A stretch of 64,000 nucleotides of DNA from Nevskia soli DSM 19509 (GTDB lineage: Bacteria; Pseudomonadota; Gammaproteobacteria; Nevskiales; Nevskiaceae), in the NCBI RefSeq assembly GCF_000711955.1, contig NZ_JONR01000009.1:60847-124846 (forward strand), given 5' to 3'. The position numbers and the translations under genes were made by a program. Position 1 is the first letter of the stretch, and every line of letters begins with the position of its first letter. The notes beneath the pieces are model-generated. The model did no database searches. It had not been told where the DNA came from and saw only the letters and a program-made list of their open reading frames with translations. Of the stretch, positions 43,353-52,136 are shown piece after piece.

Positions 43353-44058
43353 TGAATACCTCGGTGCAGATTCCCTTGATCATCCGGTCCAGCGCCGCCT
43401 CGTCGGAGGGATCGAACAGCGGCTGCCAGTCGAGTCCGTTCAGCAGGTAGTGCAGATGCCGCGTCATCAGCCGGTATGGGTCGCCGATGTCACCCTGTTC
43501 GAGCACGCCATCGACATGGACGATGGTGTGCGTGCCGATGGTCAGGGCCCACGGCCCCAGCCCTACTTCCTGCGGCGTCATGCCCTTGAGCCTGAGGTCG
43601 CCGCAGCGCACCGCCTCTTCGACGATGTTGTCGCAAATCTGGCCGAGCGGTTCGCCGGCTTCCAGCGCCATGCGCCGGCGCTCCGGCGATGCGGCCTTCC
43701 ACACCACTTCGGTGAAGGCCAGCTGGGCCAGCCGGAAGTGCTCGGGATACAGCTTGACGAACATCAGGTCGGCGACGGCGATCCCGACCATGCGGTCGCG
43801 GGTGCCGGCCTTCCATTCACCGACGCGGCGGAACAGGTCCACGCGGTGTTGTGAATTGTCGGCGGACAGCGCCACCAGCAGGTCTTCCTTCGAAGCGAAA
43901 TGCTGGTACAGCGTGCCGACGGCGTAATCACATTTTTCCGCGATGCGGGCCATCTGCAGGTTGAGCAGGCCATCCTGCCGGATCAGGTCGCGGGCGGCAT
44001 CCAGGAACAGGTGCTCGCGCCCTGCAACCTCGCGTACCCGGCGTTCCTTGGTCCCCAA
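43333..44058 (-). CDS. TetR-family regulator of the RND operon
   Basis: 241 aa. The HTH is near 18-65 (LNLQMARIAEKCDYAVGTLYQHFASKEDLL). Overlaps the outer-membrane factor gene by 20 bp and is transcribed with the pump genes, typical for a local repressor. A TTTGAA/TTCAAA dyad 31-47 bp before its start is the likely operator. Confidence 0.9.
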   Translation of the reverse strand: MGTKERRVREVAGREHLFLDAARDLIRQDGLLNLQMARIAEKCDYAVGTLYQHFASKEDLLVALSADNSQHRVDLFRRVGEWKAGTRDRMVGIAVADLMFVKLYPEHFRLAQLAFTEVVWKAASPERRRMALEAGEPLGQICDNIVEEAVRCGDLRLKGMTPQEVGLGPWALTIGTHTIVHVDGVLEQGDIGDPYRLMTRHLHYLLNGLDWQPLFDPSDEAALDRMIKGICTEVFNDIVCQ

Positions 44059-44088
44059 AATCTCGCTCCGAACGAATCAGGGGCGGAT

Positions 44089-44105
44089 TTTGAACTAGAT
44101 TCAAA
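44089..44105. promoter_or_regulatory. Putative operator of the RND operon
   Basis: TTTGAA, CTAGA, TTCAAA: 6-bp perfect arms with a 5-nt centre, 31 bp before the tetR ATG. The surrounding 44080-44180 bases are AT-rich and probably carry the promoter. Confidence 0.55.
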
Positions 44106-44309
44106 TTTTGAGCAAGTAAATTTTATTGCTCCGCACAATGACATATTTGTAAATAAAATCAATCACCTGATAAGAAATCTCTTCACGCCATCCGAGGCCG
44201 GCCTGTACCCACCGGTATTATTCAGCAGCCTGAATGAGGTTTGTGGCCGCTTTGTGACGAGCCGTGGAACAGCCGGGGCGGTTCGTGCCTTGGCCGGAAG
44301 CGGAAGGCT

Positions 44310-44933
44310 TCAGCTCGGCGACCAGCGCTTGTTGAGCAGGTGCAGCACCAGGAAGGAATAGTCGGCACGTCCGTAGCTGCCGTTATAGCGCGCCAGCGCG
44401 CGCTTGTAGTTGTTGTGCTCCTTGTCCAGGTAGAAGCGCAGGATGGTGCAGCCCATGCGCAGGTTGGTGCGGGCCTGGAACAGGTTGTCGCCGCCCTGCC
44501 CGATCTCCTGCAGCCAGAACGGCATGATCTGCATGTAGCCGAAGGCGCCGGACTTGGAGATGGCCAGGCGGTCGAAGCCGCTTTCGACATTGATCACCGC
44601 CAGCACCAGCTCCGGCGAGAGTTTCGCCTTGGCGGCCTCGGCATGCACCAGGCGCAGGAATTCGAGCCGCCTGGCGGTATCCGGAATGGCTTTCGGCACG
44701 AAGCGCTGCATGCGGCCGGACATGTCGGCGAACCAGACTTCGGCGGCGTAGCGGTCGTCGAAGCCGTCGCTTTCCTTGATCGCCTGGGCCAGGCGGGCGC
44801 GCAACTCGGGTTCCGGCTCGCCGGTGGGACCGGCCTGCGCGGTCGTGCTCAGCAGCAGGGCCGGCAGGCACAGCAGCGCGGGCAGCAGGAGGCTGCCCGC
44901 GCCACGGACGATGGCGCGCCCCGCGCGGATCAC
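44310..44933 (-). CDS. Lytic transglycosylase SLT-domain protein
   Basis: 207 aa with a signal peptide ending TTAQA-GP. The catalytic Glu is in NVESGFDRLAISKSGAFGYMQIMPFW, the Slt/MltE-type signature. It cleaves peptidoglycan glycan strands in the periplasm. Its start overlaps the end of proS by 4 bp, so the two form an operon. Confidence 0.9.
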   Translation of the reverse strand: MIRAGRAIVRGAGSLLLPALLCLPALLLSTTAQAGPTGEPEPELRARLAQAIKESDGFDDRYAAEVWFADMSGRMQRFVPKAIPDTARRLEFLRLVHAEAAKAKLSPELVLAVINVESGFDRLAISKSGAFGYMQIMPFWLQEIGQGGDNLFQARTNLRMGCTILRFYLDKEHNNYKRALARYNGSYGRADYSFLVLHLLNKRWSPS

Positions 44934-46630
44934 GCGGCCAGCTTTTCCAGCACCGCTTCCGCCGTGGCGGGAATCATCTGGGCTTCGGCGGCGCCGCGGC
45001 GCTTGTACTCGAACTGGGCGTTGGCCAGGCCCTTGTCGCCGATGACGATGCGGTGCGGAATGCCGATCAGGTCGGCGTCGGCGAACATCGAGCCGGGGCG
45101 CTGGCCGCGATCGTCGAGCAGCACGTCGATGCCGGCGGCGCCGAGCTCGGCGTAGAGCTTCTCCACCGCTTCCTTCACCGGGGCGGACTTGTCCAGGCCG
45201 ATGGGGCAGATGATGACGCGGAACGGCGCGATGGCATCGGGCCAGAGGATGCCGCCGGCGTCGTTGCGCTGCTCGATCACGGCGGCGACGATGCGGCTGA
45301 CGCCGATGCCGTAGCAGCCCATCTCCGGAACCAGTTCCTTGCCGGCTTCGTCGAGCACGCTCAGGTGCATGGCGTCGGAATACTTGCGGCCGAGCTGGAA
45401 GATGTGGCCGACCTCGATGCCGCGTACCAGGGACAGCTTGCCCTGCCCGTCCGGGCTGGGATCGCCGGCAACGACGCTGCGCAGGTCGGCGCTCTCCGGT
45501 TCGGCCGCGTCGCGCACCCAGTTGACGCCGCGCAGATGGAAGCCGGCTTCGTTGGCGCCGCAGACGAAGTCCGCCAGCACCGCGGCGGCGTGGTCGGCGA
45601 TGACGGTAAGTTTGGCACCGACCGGGCCGAGGAAGCCCGGCTCGCAGCCGAAGGCGGCGCGGATCTCGGCATCGCTGGCCAGGGTGAAGGGCGCGGCGAT
45701 CTGCGGATGCTTCTCGGCCTTCACCGCGTTGAGCGAGTGGTCGCCGCGCACGGCCAGGGCCACCAGTCCACCGTCGCGGCCCTTGGCCACGATCAGCTTG
45801 ACGGTGCTTTGCAGCGGGATGCCGAGCAGGGCCGCGACGTCCTCGCAGGTCTTCTGCGTCGGCGTGGCGACTTTCTCCAGTTGCGCCGAGGCGGCGGGAC
45901 GGCTGCCCTGCGGCGTGGTGTCCGCGGCCTCGATGTTGGCCGCGTAATCGGAGGTGTCGGACACCGCCAGCAGATCCTCGCCGGAATTGGCGAGCACGTG
46001 GAATTCCTCGCTGCGGTCGCCGCCGATGGCGCCGGAGTCGGCCTTGACGATGCGGAAGTCGATGCCGATGCGGGTGAAGATGCGGCGATAGGTCTCGCGC
46101 ATGTTGCGGTATTCGCGCACCAGGTCGGCTTCGTCGACGTGGAAGGAGTAGGCGTCCTTCATCAGGAATTCACGCCCGCGCATGACGCCAAAGCGCGGCC
46201 GGATCTCGTCGCGGAACTTGGTCTGGATCTGGTAGAAATTCACCGGCAGCTGCTTGTAGCTGCGGATGTCGCGCCGCGCCATGTCGGTGACCACTTCCTC
46301 GTGGGTGGGGCCGAGGATGAAGTCGCGCTGGTGGCGGTCCTTGAAGCGCAGCAGTTCCGGGCCGTATTTCTCGTAGCGGCCGGATTCCTGCCACAGCTCG
46401 GCCGGCACCTGCGGCGGGAACAGGACTTCCAGGGCGCCGGCACGGTTCATTTCCTCGCGCACGACGGCTTCGACCTTCTGCAGCACGCGCAGGCCCAGCG
46501 GCAGCCAGGTATAGAGCCCGGCGCCGAGCTTGCGCACCAGGCCGGCGCGCAGCATCAGCTGGTGGCTGACCACTTCGGCATCGGCCGGCGTTTCCTTGGT
46601 GGTGACGAGGAAATACTTGGAAAGACGCAT
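44930..46630 (-). CDS. proS: Prolyl-tRNA synthetase
   Basis: 566-aa class II synthetase. Motif 1 LGAGLYTWLPLGLRVL and motif 2 FRDEIRPRFGVMRGREFLMKDAYSFH are clear. The editing (INS/YbaK) domain lies at about 230-380, so mischarged Ala-tRNAPro can be cleaved in cis. The length and domain order are the bacterial type. Confidence 0.96.
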   Translation of the reverse strand: MRLSKYFLVTTKETPADAEVVSHQLMLRAGLVRKLGAGLYTWLPLGLRVLQKVEAVVREEMNRAGALEVLFPPQVPAELWQESGRYEKYGPELLRFKDRHQRDFILGPTHEEVVTDMARRDIRSYKQLPVNFYQIQTKFRDEIRPRFGVMRGREFLMKDAYSFHVDEADLVREYRNMRETYRRIFTRIGIDFRIVKADSGAIGGDRSEEFHVLANSGEDLLAVSDTSDYAANIEAADTTPQGSRPAASAQLEKVATPTQKTCEDVAALLGIPLQSTVKLIVAKGRDGGLVALAVRGDHSLNAVKAEKHPQIAAPFTLASDAEIRAAFGCEPGFLGPVGAKLTVIADHAAAVLADFVCGANEAGFHLRGVNWVRDAAEPESADLRSVVAGDPSPDGQGKLSLVRGIEVGHIFQLGRKYSDAMHLSVLDEAGKELVPEMGCYGIGVSRIVAAVIEQRNDAGGILWPDAIAPFRVIICPIGLDKSAPVKEAVEKLYAELGAAGIDVLLDDRGQRPGSMFADADLIGIPHRIVIGDKGLANAQFEYKRRGAAEAQMIPATAEAVLEKLAA

Positions 46631-46816
46631 GTAGGGTCCTGTTGAGCCCCGCGGCGATGGGGTCGCGGCGAGGCGGATGGGGTGTGGTGGTATGGCCGGA
46701 TTTTAGCTTATGCAGGCGCTGCCGCGGCCTGTCTTTGCGGCCAATCCGCACGGCGGATCGCCGGCGCCGCCGGTCCGCTGAGGGGAACCGGAGCGACGGC
46801 GGCGGGCCGGCGACGA

Positions 46817-46822
46817 TATAAT
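46817..46822 (+). promoter_or_regulatory. Possible -10 box of the APC permease gene
   Basis: TATAAT lies 61 nt before the ATG in a GC-rich surround. No convincing -35 box is at 17 nt. Confidence 0.35.
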
Positions 46823-46883
46823 GACCAGATGCCAGCCTATTCACGGCCTCGCCAGGCACGCTGAGCGGGCAACCCGCAAACTC

Positions 46884-48887
46884 ATGAACTCTCTCCGCGC
46901 GCTGCGCCGCCTGCTGCTCGGCGCCAAACTCGACCCGCTCAATCCCCATACGCGCCAGCACATCGTGCTGGTGGCGTTCCTGGCGTGGATCGGGCTGGGG
47001 GCGGACGGCCTGTCCTCGGCCTGCTACGGTCCCGAGGAAGCCTTCCTGGCGCTGGGGGTGCACACGCACCTGGCGCTGTACCTGGCCGCCGCCACGGCGA
47101 TCACGGTATTCGTCATTTCCCTGGCCTACAACCAGGTGATCGAGCTGTTCCCCTCCGGCGGCGGCGGCTACAAGGCCTCGACGCGCCTGATCGGCCCCTA
47201 CGCCGGCCTGCTGTCGGGCTCGGCGCTGATCGTGGATTACGTGCTGACCATCACCATCTCGGTGGCCAGCGCGGCGGATGCGGTGTTCAGCCTGCTGCCG
47301 ACGGACTGGCTGATGTACAAGTTCGTCACGGAACTGGCGCTGGTGGGCCTGCTGATCGTGCTCAACCTGCGCGGCATGAAGGAGTCGATCCAGATCCTGC
47401 TGCCGATCTTCCTCGGTTTCTTCGTCAGCCACGCGCTGCTGATCGGCTACGGCATCGCCCACAAGTCCGAGTTGATCGACACGCTGATGCCGGAAACCCT
47501 GCGCCAGACCAACGAACTGTTCGACCAGTCGGGCTGGGTGTTCACGGTGTCGCTGTTCCTGCGCGCCTACTCGCTCGGCGGCGGCACCTATACCGGCATC
47601 GAGGCCGTATCCAACAACATCAACATGCTGGCCGAGCCGCGCGTGCGCACCGGCCATCTGACCATGTTCTACATGGCGACTTCGCTGGCCTTCACTGCCG
47701 GCGGCATCATCCTGCTGTACCTGCTGTGGCAGGCGGTGCCGGTGGAAGGCCAGACGCTCAACGCGGTGACCTTCAAGCAGATCATCGAAAGCGTGGGCTT
47801 CGAATCGCCGCATCTCAACGCCGGCATCCTGGCGCTGACCTTGGCACTGGAGGGCGGGCTGCTGCTGGTGGCGGCGAATACCGGCTTCCTCGGCGGCCCG
47901 GCGGTAATGGCGAACATGGCGGCGGATCGCTGGGTGCCGCGCCAGTTCCGCCAGCTTTCCAGCCGCATGGTGACGCAGAACGGCGTGCTGATGATGGGCG
48001 GCGGCGCGCTGCTGATCCTGCTGTGGAGCCACGGCGCGGTATCGCTGCTGGTGGTGCTGTACAGCATCAATGTGTTCCTGACCTTCTCGTTGTCGCTGTT
48101 CGGCCTGAGCAAGCACTGGTGGGAGCAGCGCCGCTTCGTCAAGGGCTGGTGGCACCGGCTGATGCTGTCGGGCTTCGGCTTGCTGGTCACCGGCTTCATC
48201 CTGATGGTGACGGTGGCCGAGAAGTTCACCGAAGGCGGCTGGATCACCCTGCTCATCACCAGCACGGTGGTGGCGGTGTGCATCGGCGTGCGCAAGCACT
48301 ACGAGGATGTGCAGGCGGCGATGGAGCGGGTCGACGACAGCTATTCGCTGCCGCTGACCTGGGACGACGACGCCGCTTCGCAGCCGCCCGACCCGGCCAA
48401 GGAGACCGCGGTGCTGTTCGTTGGCAGCAACCGCGGCGCCGGCATGCACATGCTGCAATGGGTGCTGCGCCAGTTCCCCGGGCGCTTCCACAATTTCGTT
48501 TTCGTCGCCGTGGGCGAAGTGGACAAGCAGGCCTTCGACAGCGCCCGCTCGATCAAGTCGCTGCAGGCGCGGATCGACAACTCGCTACGCTACTTCTGCA
48601 GCTATTGCGTCAGCCTGGGCCATGCCGCCACCTCGTACCAGGCTTACGGCGGCGATCCGCTGGAAGAGCTGACGCAGCTGACGCACAAGGTGCTGAAGGA
48701 TTTCCCGAACAGCATCTGCTTCGCCAGCAAGCTGTTCTTCGACAAGGAAAACCTGTGGCGGCGGCTGCTGCACAACCAGATGCCGCTGGCGATGCAGCGG
48801 CGCTTGCAGCTGGCCGGGCAGGAAATGCTGATCGTGCCGGTGCATGTGCCGGATGCCTTGCCGGAGTCGCGGATGCCGATCAAGTGA
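46884..48887 (+). CDS. KimA-like APC-superfamily transporter
   Basis: 667-aa permease with about 12 spans and a soluble C-terminal part of about 180 residues. The N-terminal DGLSSACYGPEEAFLALG and SGGGGYKASTRLIGPYAG segments resemble KimA, a proton-coupled potassium importer. Some relatives carry amino acids, so the cargo is not certain. ATG 46884 is chosen because the upstream codons lack a ribosome site and the N-terminus then fits the family. Confidence 0.8.
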   Translation: MNSLRALRRLLLGAKLDPLNPHTRQHIVLVAFLAWIGLGADGLSSACYGPEEAFLALGVHTHLALYLAAATAITVFVISLAYNQVIELFPSGGGGYKASTRLIGPYAGLLSGSALIVDYVLTITISVASAADAVFSLLPTDWLMYKFVTELALVGLLIVLNLRGMKESIQILLPIFLGFFVSHALLIGYGIAHKSELIDTLMPETLRQTNELFDQSGWVFTVSLFLRAYSLGGGTYTGIEAVSNNINMLAEPRVRTGHLTMFYMATSLAFTAGGIILLYLLWQAVPVEGQTLNAVTFKQIIESVGFESPHLNAGILALTLALEGGLLLVAANTGFLGGPAVMANMAADRWVPRQFRQLSSRMVTQNGVLMMGGGALLILLWSHGAVSLLVVLYSINVFLTFSLSLFGLSKHWWEQRRFVKGWWHRLMLSGFGLLVTGFILMVTVAEKFTEGGWITLLITSTVVAVCIGVRKHYEDVQAAMERVDDSYSLPLTWDDDAASQPPDPAKETAVLFVGSNRGAGMHMLQWVLRQFPGRFHNFVFVAVGEVDKQAFDSARSIKSLQARIDNSLRYFCSYCVSLGHAATSYQAYGGDPLEELTQLTHKVLKDFPNSICFASKLFFDKENLWRRLLHNQMPLAMQRRLQLAGQEMLIVPVHVPDALPESRMPIK

Positions 48888-48890
48888 AGC

Positions 48891-49009
48891 AGTGATCAGT
48901 GACTGGTGGTTAGTGACTGGTAAAAAGAAAAGCCACCTGCCATCAGATTACGAATCGCCGCTTTTGCTTCGAGCTTTTACTAATCACTAGTCACTGACCA
49001 CTAATCACT
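48891..49009. repeat. Imperfect inverted repeat of AGTGA units
   Basis: Left arm 48891-48925 (AGTGATCAGTGACTGGTGG...) pairs with right arm 48975-49009 (...CACTGACCACTAATCACT). Each arm is built from tandem AGTGACTGGT-type units. It closes the gap between convergent genes; the T-rich right end may terminate on both strands. Confidence 0.6.
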
Positions 49010-49012
49010 TTT

Positions 49013-49399
49013 TCAGTCATTGAGGTGCAACTCGCGCTCGCGCACCTTGCCATCCGTGCAGGTCCAGGCGCGCAGCTGCAAGACACCTTTGGTGGCGAGC
49101 GAGCTGGTCAGGCGCAGGGTTTGCGGGCGGTCGGCGAAGTCTTCCGGAGTCAGCGCGGTGGGCTGGCCGGGCCGGTGCAGGTAGATCGCCCAGAGCGCGC
49201 GCTTCCGTTCTTCCAGGTGGGCGACGCCGTCATTCAAGGTGGCGGGGCCGACCAGGGGGACGTACAGGTCCGGTTCGGCACCGGTGCCGACCACGCCGGT
49301 GAAGGGGTGTTCGCCGGCCAGTTGCGCCTCGTGCAGCAGGCGGATGGCGAAGCGGCGCGGCATCGTCAGCGGCGTTTCGCGGCTTGCGGGCTTATCCAT
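49013..49399 (-). CDS. Unknown 128-aa protein overlapping the moeB-type gene
   Basis: 128 aa, no signal or membrane span. The N-terminal helix RRFAIRLLHEAQLAGEHPF and the later SSLATKGVLQLRAWTCTDGKVRERELHLND are the main structured parts. No family was recognised and no JAMM motif is present. Its ATG overlaps the moeB-type stop by 8 bp, so it is translated with that gene and may act in the same sulfur-carrier or cofactor step. Confidence 0.7.
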   Translation of the reverse strand: MDKPASRETPLTMPRRFAIRLLHEAQLAGEHPFTGVVGTGAEPDLYVPLVGPATLNDGVAHLEERKRALWAIYLHRPGQPTALTPEDFADRPQTLRLTSSLATKGVLQLRAWTCTDGKVRERELHLND

Positions 49400-50144
49400 G
49401 GGCTGCTCCGGGTCGGGCCCCGCAGACGGGGCAATTGGGATCGCGTGGGATGTTGAGGGTGCGCCAGCTCATGCGCAAGGCGTCCCACAGGTGCAGGCGG
49501 CCGGCGTCGTCGCCCAGGCCGAGCAGGCGCTTGATGGCGAGCAGGGCCTGCAGGCTGCCGACCACGCCGACGCTGGGGCCGAGCACGCCGGCTTCCTCGC
49601 AGGTTTCCTGGGTCTCGCCGGTATCGGGATAGAGGCAGGCGTAGCAGGCGCTGCCGCGCGCGCTGTCGAACAGGGCGAGCTGGCCTTCGAAGCGGATGGC
49701 GGCGCCGGAGACCAGGGGCTTGCGGGCGGCGACGCAGATCGCGTTGAGCATGACCCGCGTGGGGAAGTTGTCGCTGCAATCGAGCACGAGGTCGGCATTG
49801 CGCACGGCGGCGCCCATGCCCGCTTCGTCCAGCGGACCCGGCAGGGTTTCGATTTCGCACTCGGCGTTGAGGGCGCGCAGGGCTTCAGCGGCGGCATCGA
49901 GCTTGGAGCGGCCGACGTCGCTGCCGCGGTAGACGATCTGGCGCTGGAGATTGGAGGGCTCGACGCGGTCGCGGTCGGTCAGGATGAGCCGGCCGAGACC
50001 GGCGCCGGCAAGGTACAGCGCGGCCGGCGCGCCGAGGCCGCCGACGCCGACGATCAGGACCGAGGAATCGCGCAATAGCTGCTGGCCGTTGACGCCGACT
50101 TCGCGCAACACGATCTGGCGGGAATAACGGGCAAAGTCGCTCAT
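49392..50144 (-). CDS. ThiF/MoeB-family adenylyltransferase
   Basis: 250-aa E1-like enzyme that adenylates the C-terminus of a ubiquitin-like carrier (MoaD/ThiS). The ATP loop is GVGGLGAPAALYLAGAG; R/Q motif NLQRQIVY; two CxxC zinc pairs, CYAC (near 180) and CPVC (near 240). The order fits MoeB-type over ThiF-type, but the distinction needs a tree. Start ATG 50144 overlaps the prmC stop by 4 bp. Confidence 0.88.
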   Translation of the reverse strand: MSDFARYSRQIVLREVGVNGQQLLRDSSVLIVGVGGLGAPAALYLAGAGLGRLILTDRDRVEPSNLQRQIVYRGSDVGRSKLDAAAEALRALNAECEIETLPGPLDEAGMGAAVRNADLVLDCSDNFPTRVMLNAICVAARKPLVSGAAIRFEGQLALFDSARGSACYACLYPDTGETQETCEEAGVLGPSVGVVGSLQALLAIKRLLGLGDDAGRLHLWDALRMSWRTLNIPRDPNCPVCGARPGAAHG

Positions 50145-51019
50145 GGGCAGGTTCCCAGTGTGACACGCTCGAGGCCGTTCAGATCGCGGCGCGTCTCGAC
50201 TGCGCCATAGCCGTGCTGATGCAGCAGGGCGCGCACGGCTTCGCCCTGATCGGCGCCATGTTCCAGCAGCAGGGCGGCACCCGGTTTCAGATGGCCGCGG
50301 GCGCCGGCGCTGATGCGGCGCAGGTCGGCCAGGCCGTCGGCACCGGCGGTGAGGGCGCGGCGGGGTTCGAAGCGCAGGGCGTCGAGGTGCGGATCCTGCT
50401 CGGCGACGTAGGGGGGATTCGACACGATGAGGTCGAAGCATTCACCGGCCAACGGCGCGAACCAGTCGCCGAGGCGGAATTCGACGCGCTCAAGACCGAG
50501 CAGGCGGGCGTTGTGGGCGGCCTGGGCCAGGGCGTCGGCGGAGGCGTCCACGGCGCACACCTGCGCATCGGGCCGTTCGCTGGCCAGGGCCAGGGCGATG
50601 GCGCCGCTGCCGGTGCCGAGGTCGGCGATGCGCGGCGCGCTCAGTCCGCGCAGGCGCTCAAGTGCCCATTCGACCAGCAACTCGGTGTCGGGGCGCGGGA
50701 TCAGCACGGCGGGGCTGACCTGCAGGTCCAGGCTCCAGAATTCGCGGCGGCCGATGAGGTAGGCCACCGGTTCGCCCAGCTGGCGGCGCTCGATCAGGGC
50801 GGCGTAGCGCAGGGCGGTTTCAGCGGTGAGCGTGTCGTCTTCGCGGATCAGCAGGCCGGTGCGGTTGCAGCCGAGCAGTTCGCACAACAGCAGCTCGGCG
50901 TCGAGACGCGGGCTGTCGCCGCCCGACAGGGCCCCCGCGGCCCAGCCGAGCCAGTCGGCCAGGCGGCCCGGGGCGTTGCCCTGCGGCGGAGGTACGGGCG
51001 GATTATCGGGCGCGTGCAC
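50141..51019 (-). CDS. prmC: Release-factor glutamine methyltransferase
   Basis: 292 aa. An N-terminal helical domain precedes a Rossmann methyltransferase with SAM loop DLGTGSGAIALAL near 118 and the catalytic NPPYV near 185. It methylates the Gln of the GGQ motif in RF1/RF2. Start is GTG 51019. Directly follows prfA (RF1) with a 12-bp gap. Confidence 0.93.
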   Translation of the reverse strand: MHAPDNPPVPPPQGNAPGRLADWLGWAAGALSGGDSPRLDAELLLCELLGCNRTGLLIREDDTLTAETALRYAALIERRQLGEPVAYLIGRREFWSLDLQVSPAVLIPRPDTELLVEWALERLRGLSAPRIADLGTGSGAIALALASERPDAQVCAVDASADALAQAAHNARLLGLERVEFRLGDWFAPLAGECFDLIVSNPPYVAEQDPHLDALRFEPRRALTAGADGLADLRRISAGARGHLKPGAALLLEHGADQGEAVRALLHQHGYGAVETRRDLNGLERVTLGTCP

Positions 51020-51031
51020 GGCGTTTGCGAT

Positions 51032-52114
51032 CTAGTCGGCTTCGCCCGCTTCGGCCAGCAGCTCTGCCTGGTGCTCGGCCAGCAGCGGCTGGATCACGGG
51101 ATCGAGATCGCCCTGGACGATGCGGTCGAGCTGGTACAGGGTGAGGTTGATGCGGTGGTCGGTGACGCGGCCCTGCGGGAAATTGTAGGTGCGGATGCGC
51201 TCGGAGCGGTCGCCGCTGCCGACCAGCTTCTTGCGCGTGGCGGCCATGTCCTTTTCCTGCTTGCTGCGCTCCATGTCGAGCAGGCGCGAGGACAGCAGGC
51301 TCATGGCGCGGGCACGGTTCTTGTGCTGCGAGCGCTCGTCCTGGCATTCCACCACCAGGCCGCTGGGGATGTGGGTGATGCGGATGGCCGACTCGGTCTT
51401 GTTGACGTGCTGGCCGCCGGCGCCGCTGGCGCGATAGGTGTCGATCTTCAGGTCCGCAGGATTGATCTCCTGCGCCTGCGCCGCCTCGATCTCGGGCAGC
51501 ACGGCCACGGTGGCGGCGGAGGTATGGATGCGGCCCTGCGCCTCGGTGGCGGGCACGCGCTGCACGCGATGGGCGCCGGACTCGAACTTGAGGCGAGAGT
51601 AGGCGCCGAAGCCGGCGATGCGGGCGATGATCTCCTTGTAGCCGCCGTGCTCGCCGGGGCTTTCGGAGAGGATTTCGATCTGCCAGCCCAGGGTTTCGGC
51701 GTAGCGCGAGTACATGCGGAACAGGTCGCCGGCGAAGATCGCCGCCTCGTCGCCGCCGGTGCCGGCGCGCACTTCGAGGAAGACGTTGCTGCTGTCGAGC
51801 GGGTCCTTCGGCACCAGGAAGCCCTGCAGCTCGGACTCCAGCTTGTCGCGGCTGGCGATCTGGGCCGGCAGCTCGGCCTCGGCGATGGATTTCAGCTCGG
51901 CGTCGTTGCGCAGCTGTTCCAGGTTTTCGATTTCCTTCAGCGCCGACTGGTAGGCGCCGAAAGTCTCGGTGAGGGGGCCGAGCTGGGCGTATTCCTGGGA
52001 CAGGCGGCGGAAGCGGTCGCTGTCGCTGAGCACTTCGGGGGAGGACAGCTCGCGCGCAACTTCCTCGCGCCGGGCCGCCATCTGCTCCAGGCGGCGCAGC
52101 AGGTTGTCTCTCAT
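51032..52114 (-). CDS. prfA: Peptide chain release factor 1
   Basis: 360 aa. Domain 2 has the codon-recognition region and the GGQ motif ASGAGGQHVNKTESAIR near 230. Reads UAA/UAG. Followed by prmC, which modifies it, and preceded by hemA after 22 bp: a common gammaproteobacterial order. Confidence 0.96.
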   Translation of the reverse strand: MRDNLLRRLEQMAARREEVARELSSPEVLSDSDRFRRLSQEYAQLGPLTETFGAYQSALKEIENLEQLRNDAELKSIAEAELPAQIASRDKLESELQGFLVPKDPLDSSNVFLEVRAGTGGDEAAIFAGDLFRMYSRYAETLGWQIEILSESPGEHGGYKEIIARIAGFGAYSRLKFESGAHRVQRVPATEAQGRIHTSAATVAVLPEIEAAQAQEINPADLKIDTYRASGAGGQHVNKTESAIRITHIPSGLVVECQDERSQHKNRARAMSLLSSRLLDMERSKQEKDMAATRKKLVGSGDRSERIRTYNFPQGRVTDHRINLTLYQLDRIVQGDLDPVIQPLLAEHQAELLAEAGEAD

Positions 52115-52136
52115 ATCTTAATTATCTGGTTGATGC

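Noticed and set aside
46985..48895. Second plus-strand frame over the KimA-like gene
   Set aside because: Offset frame of the same coding region; the real frame has 12 hydrophobic spans.
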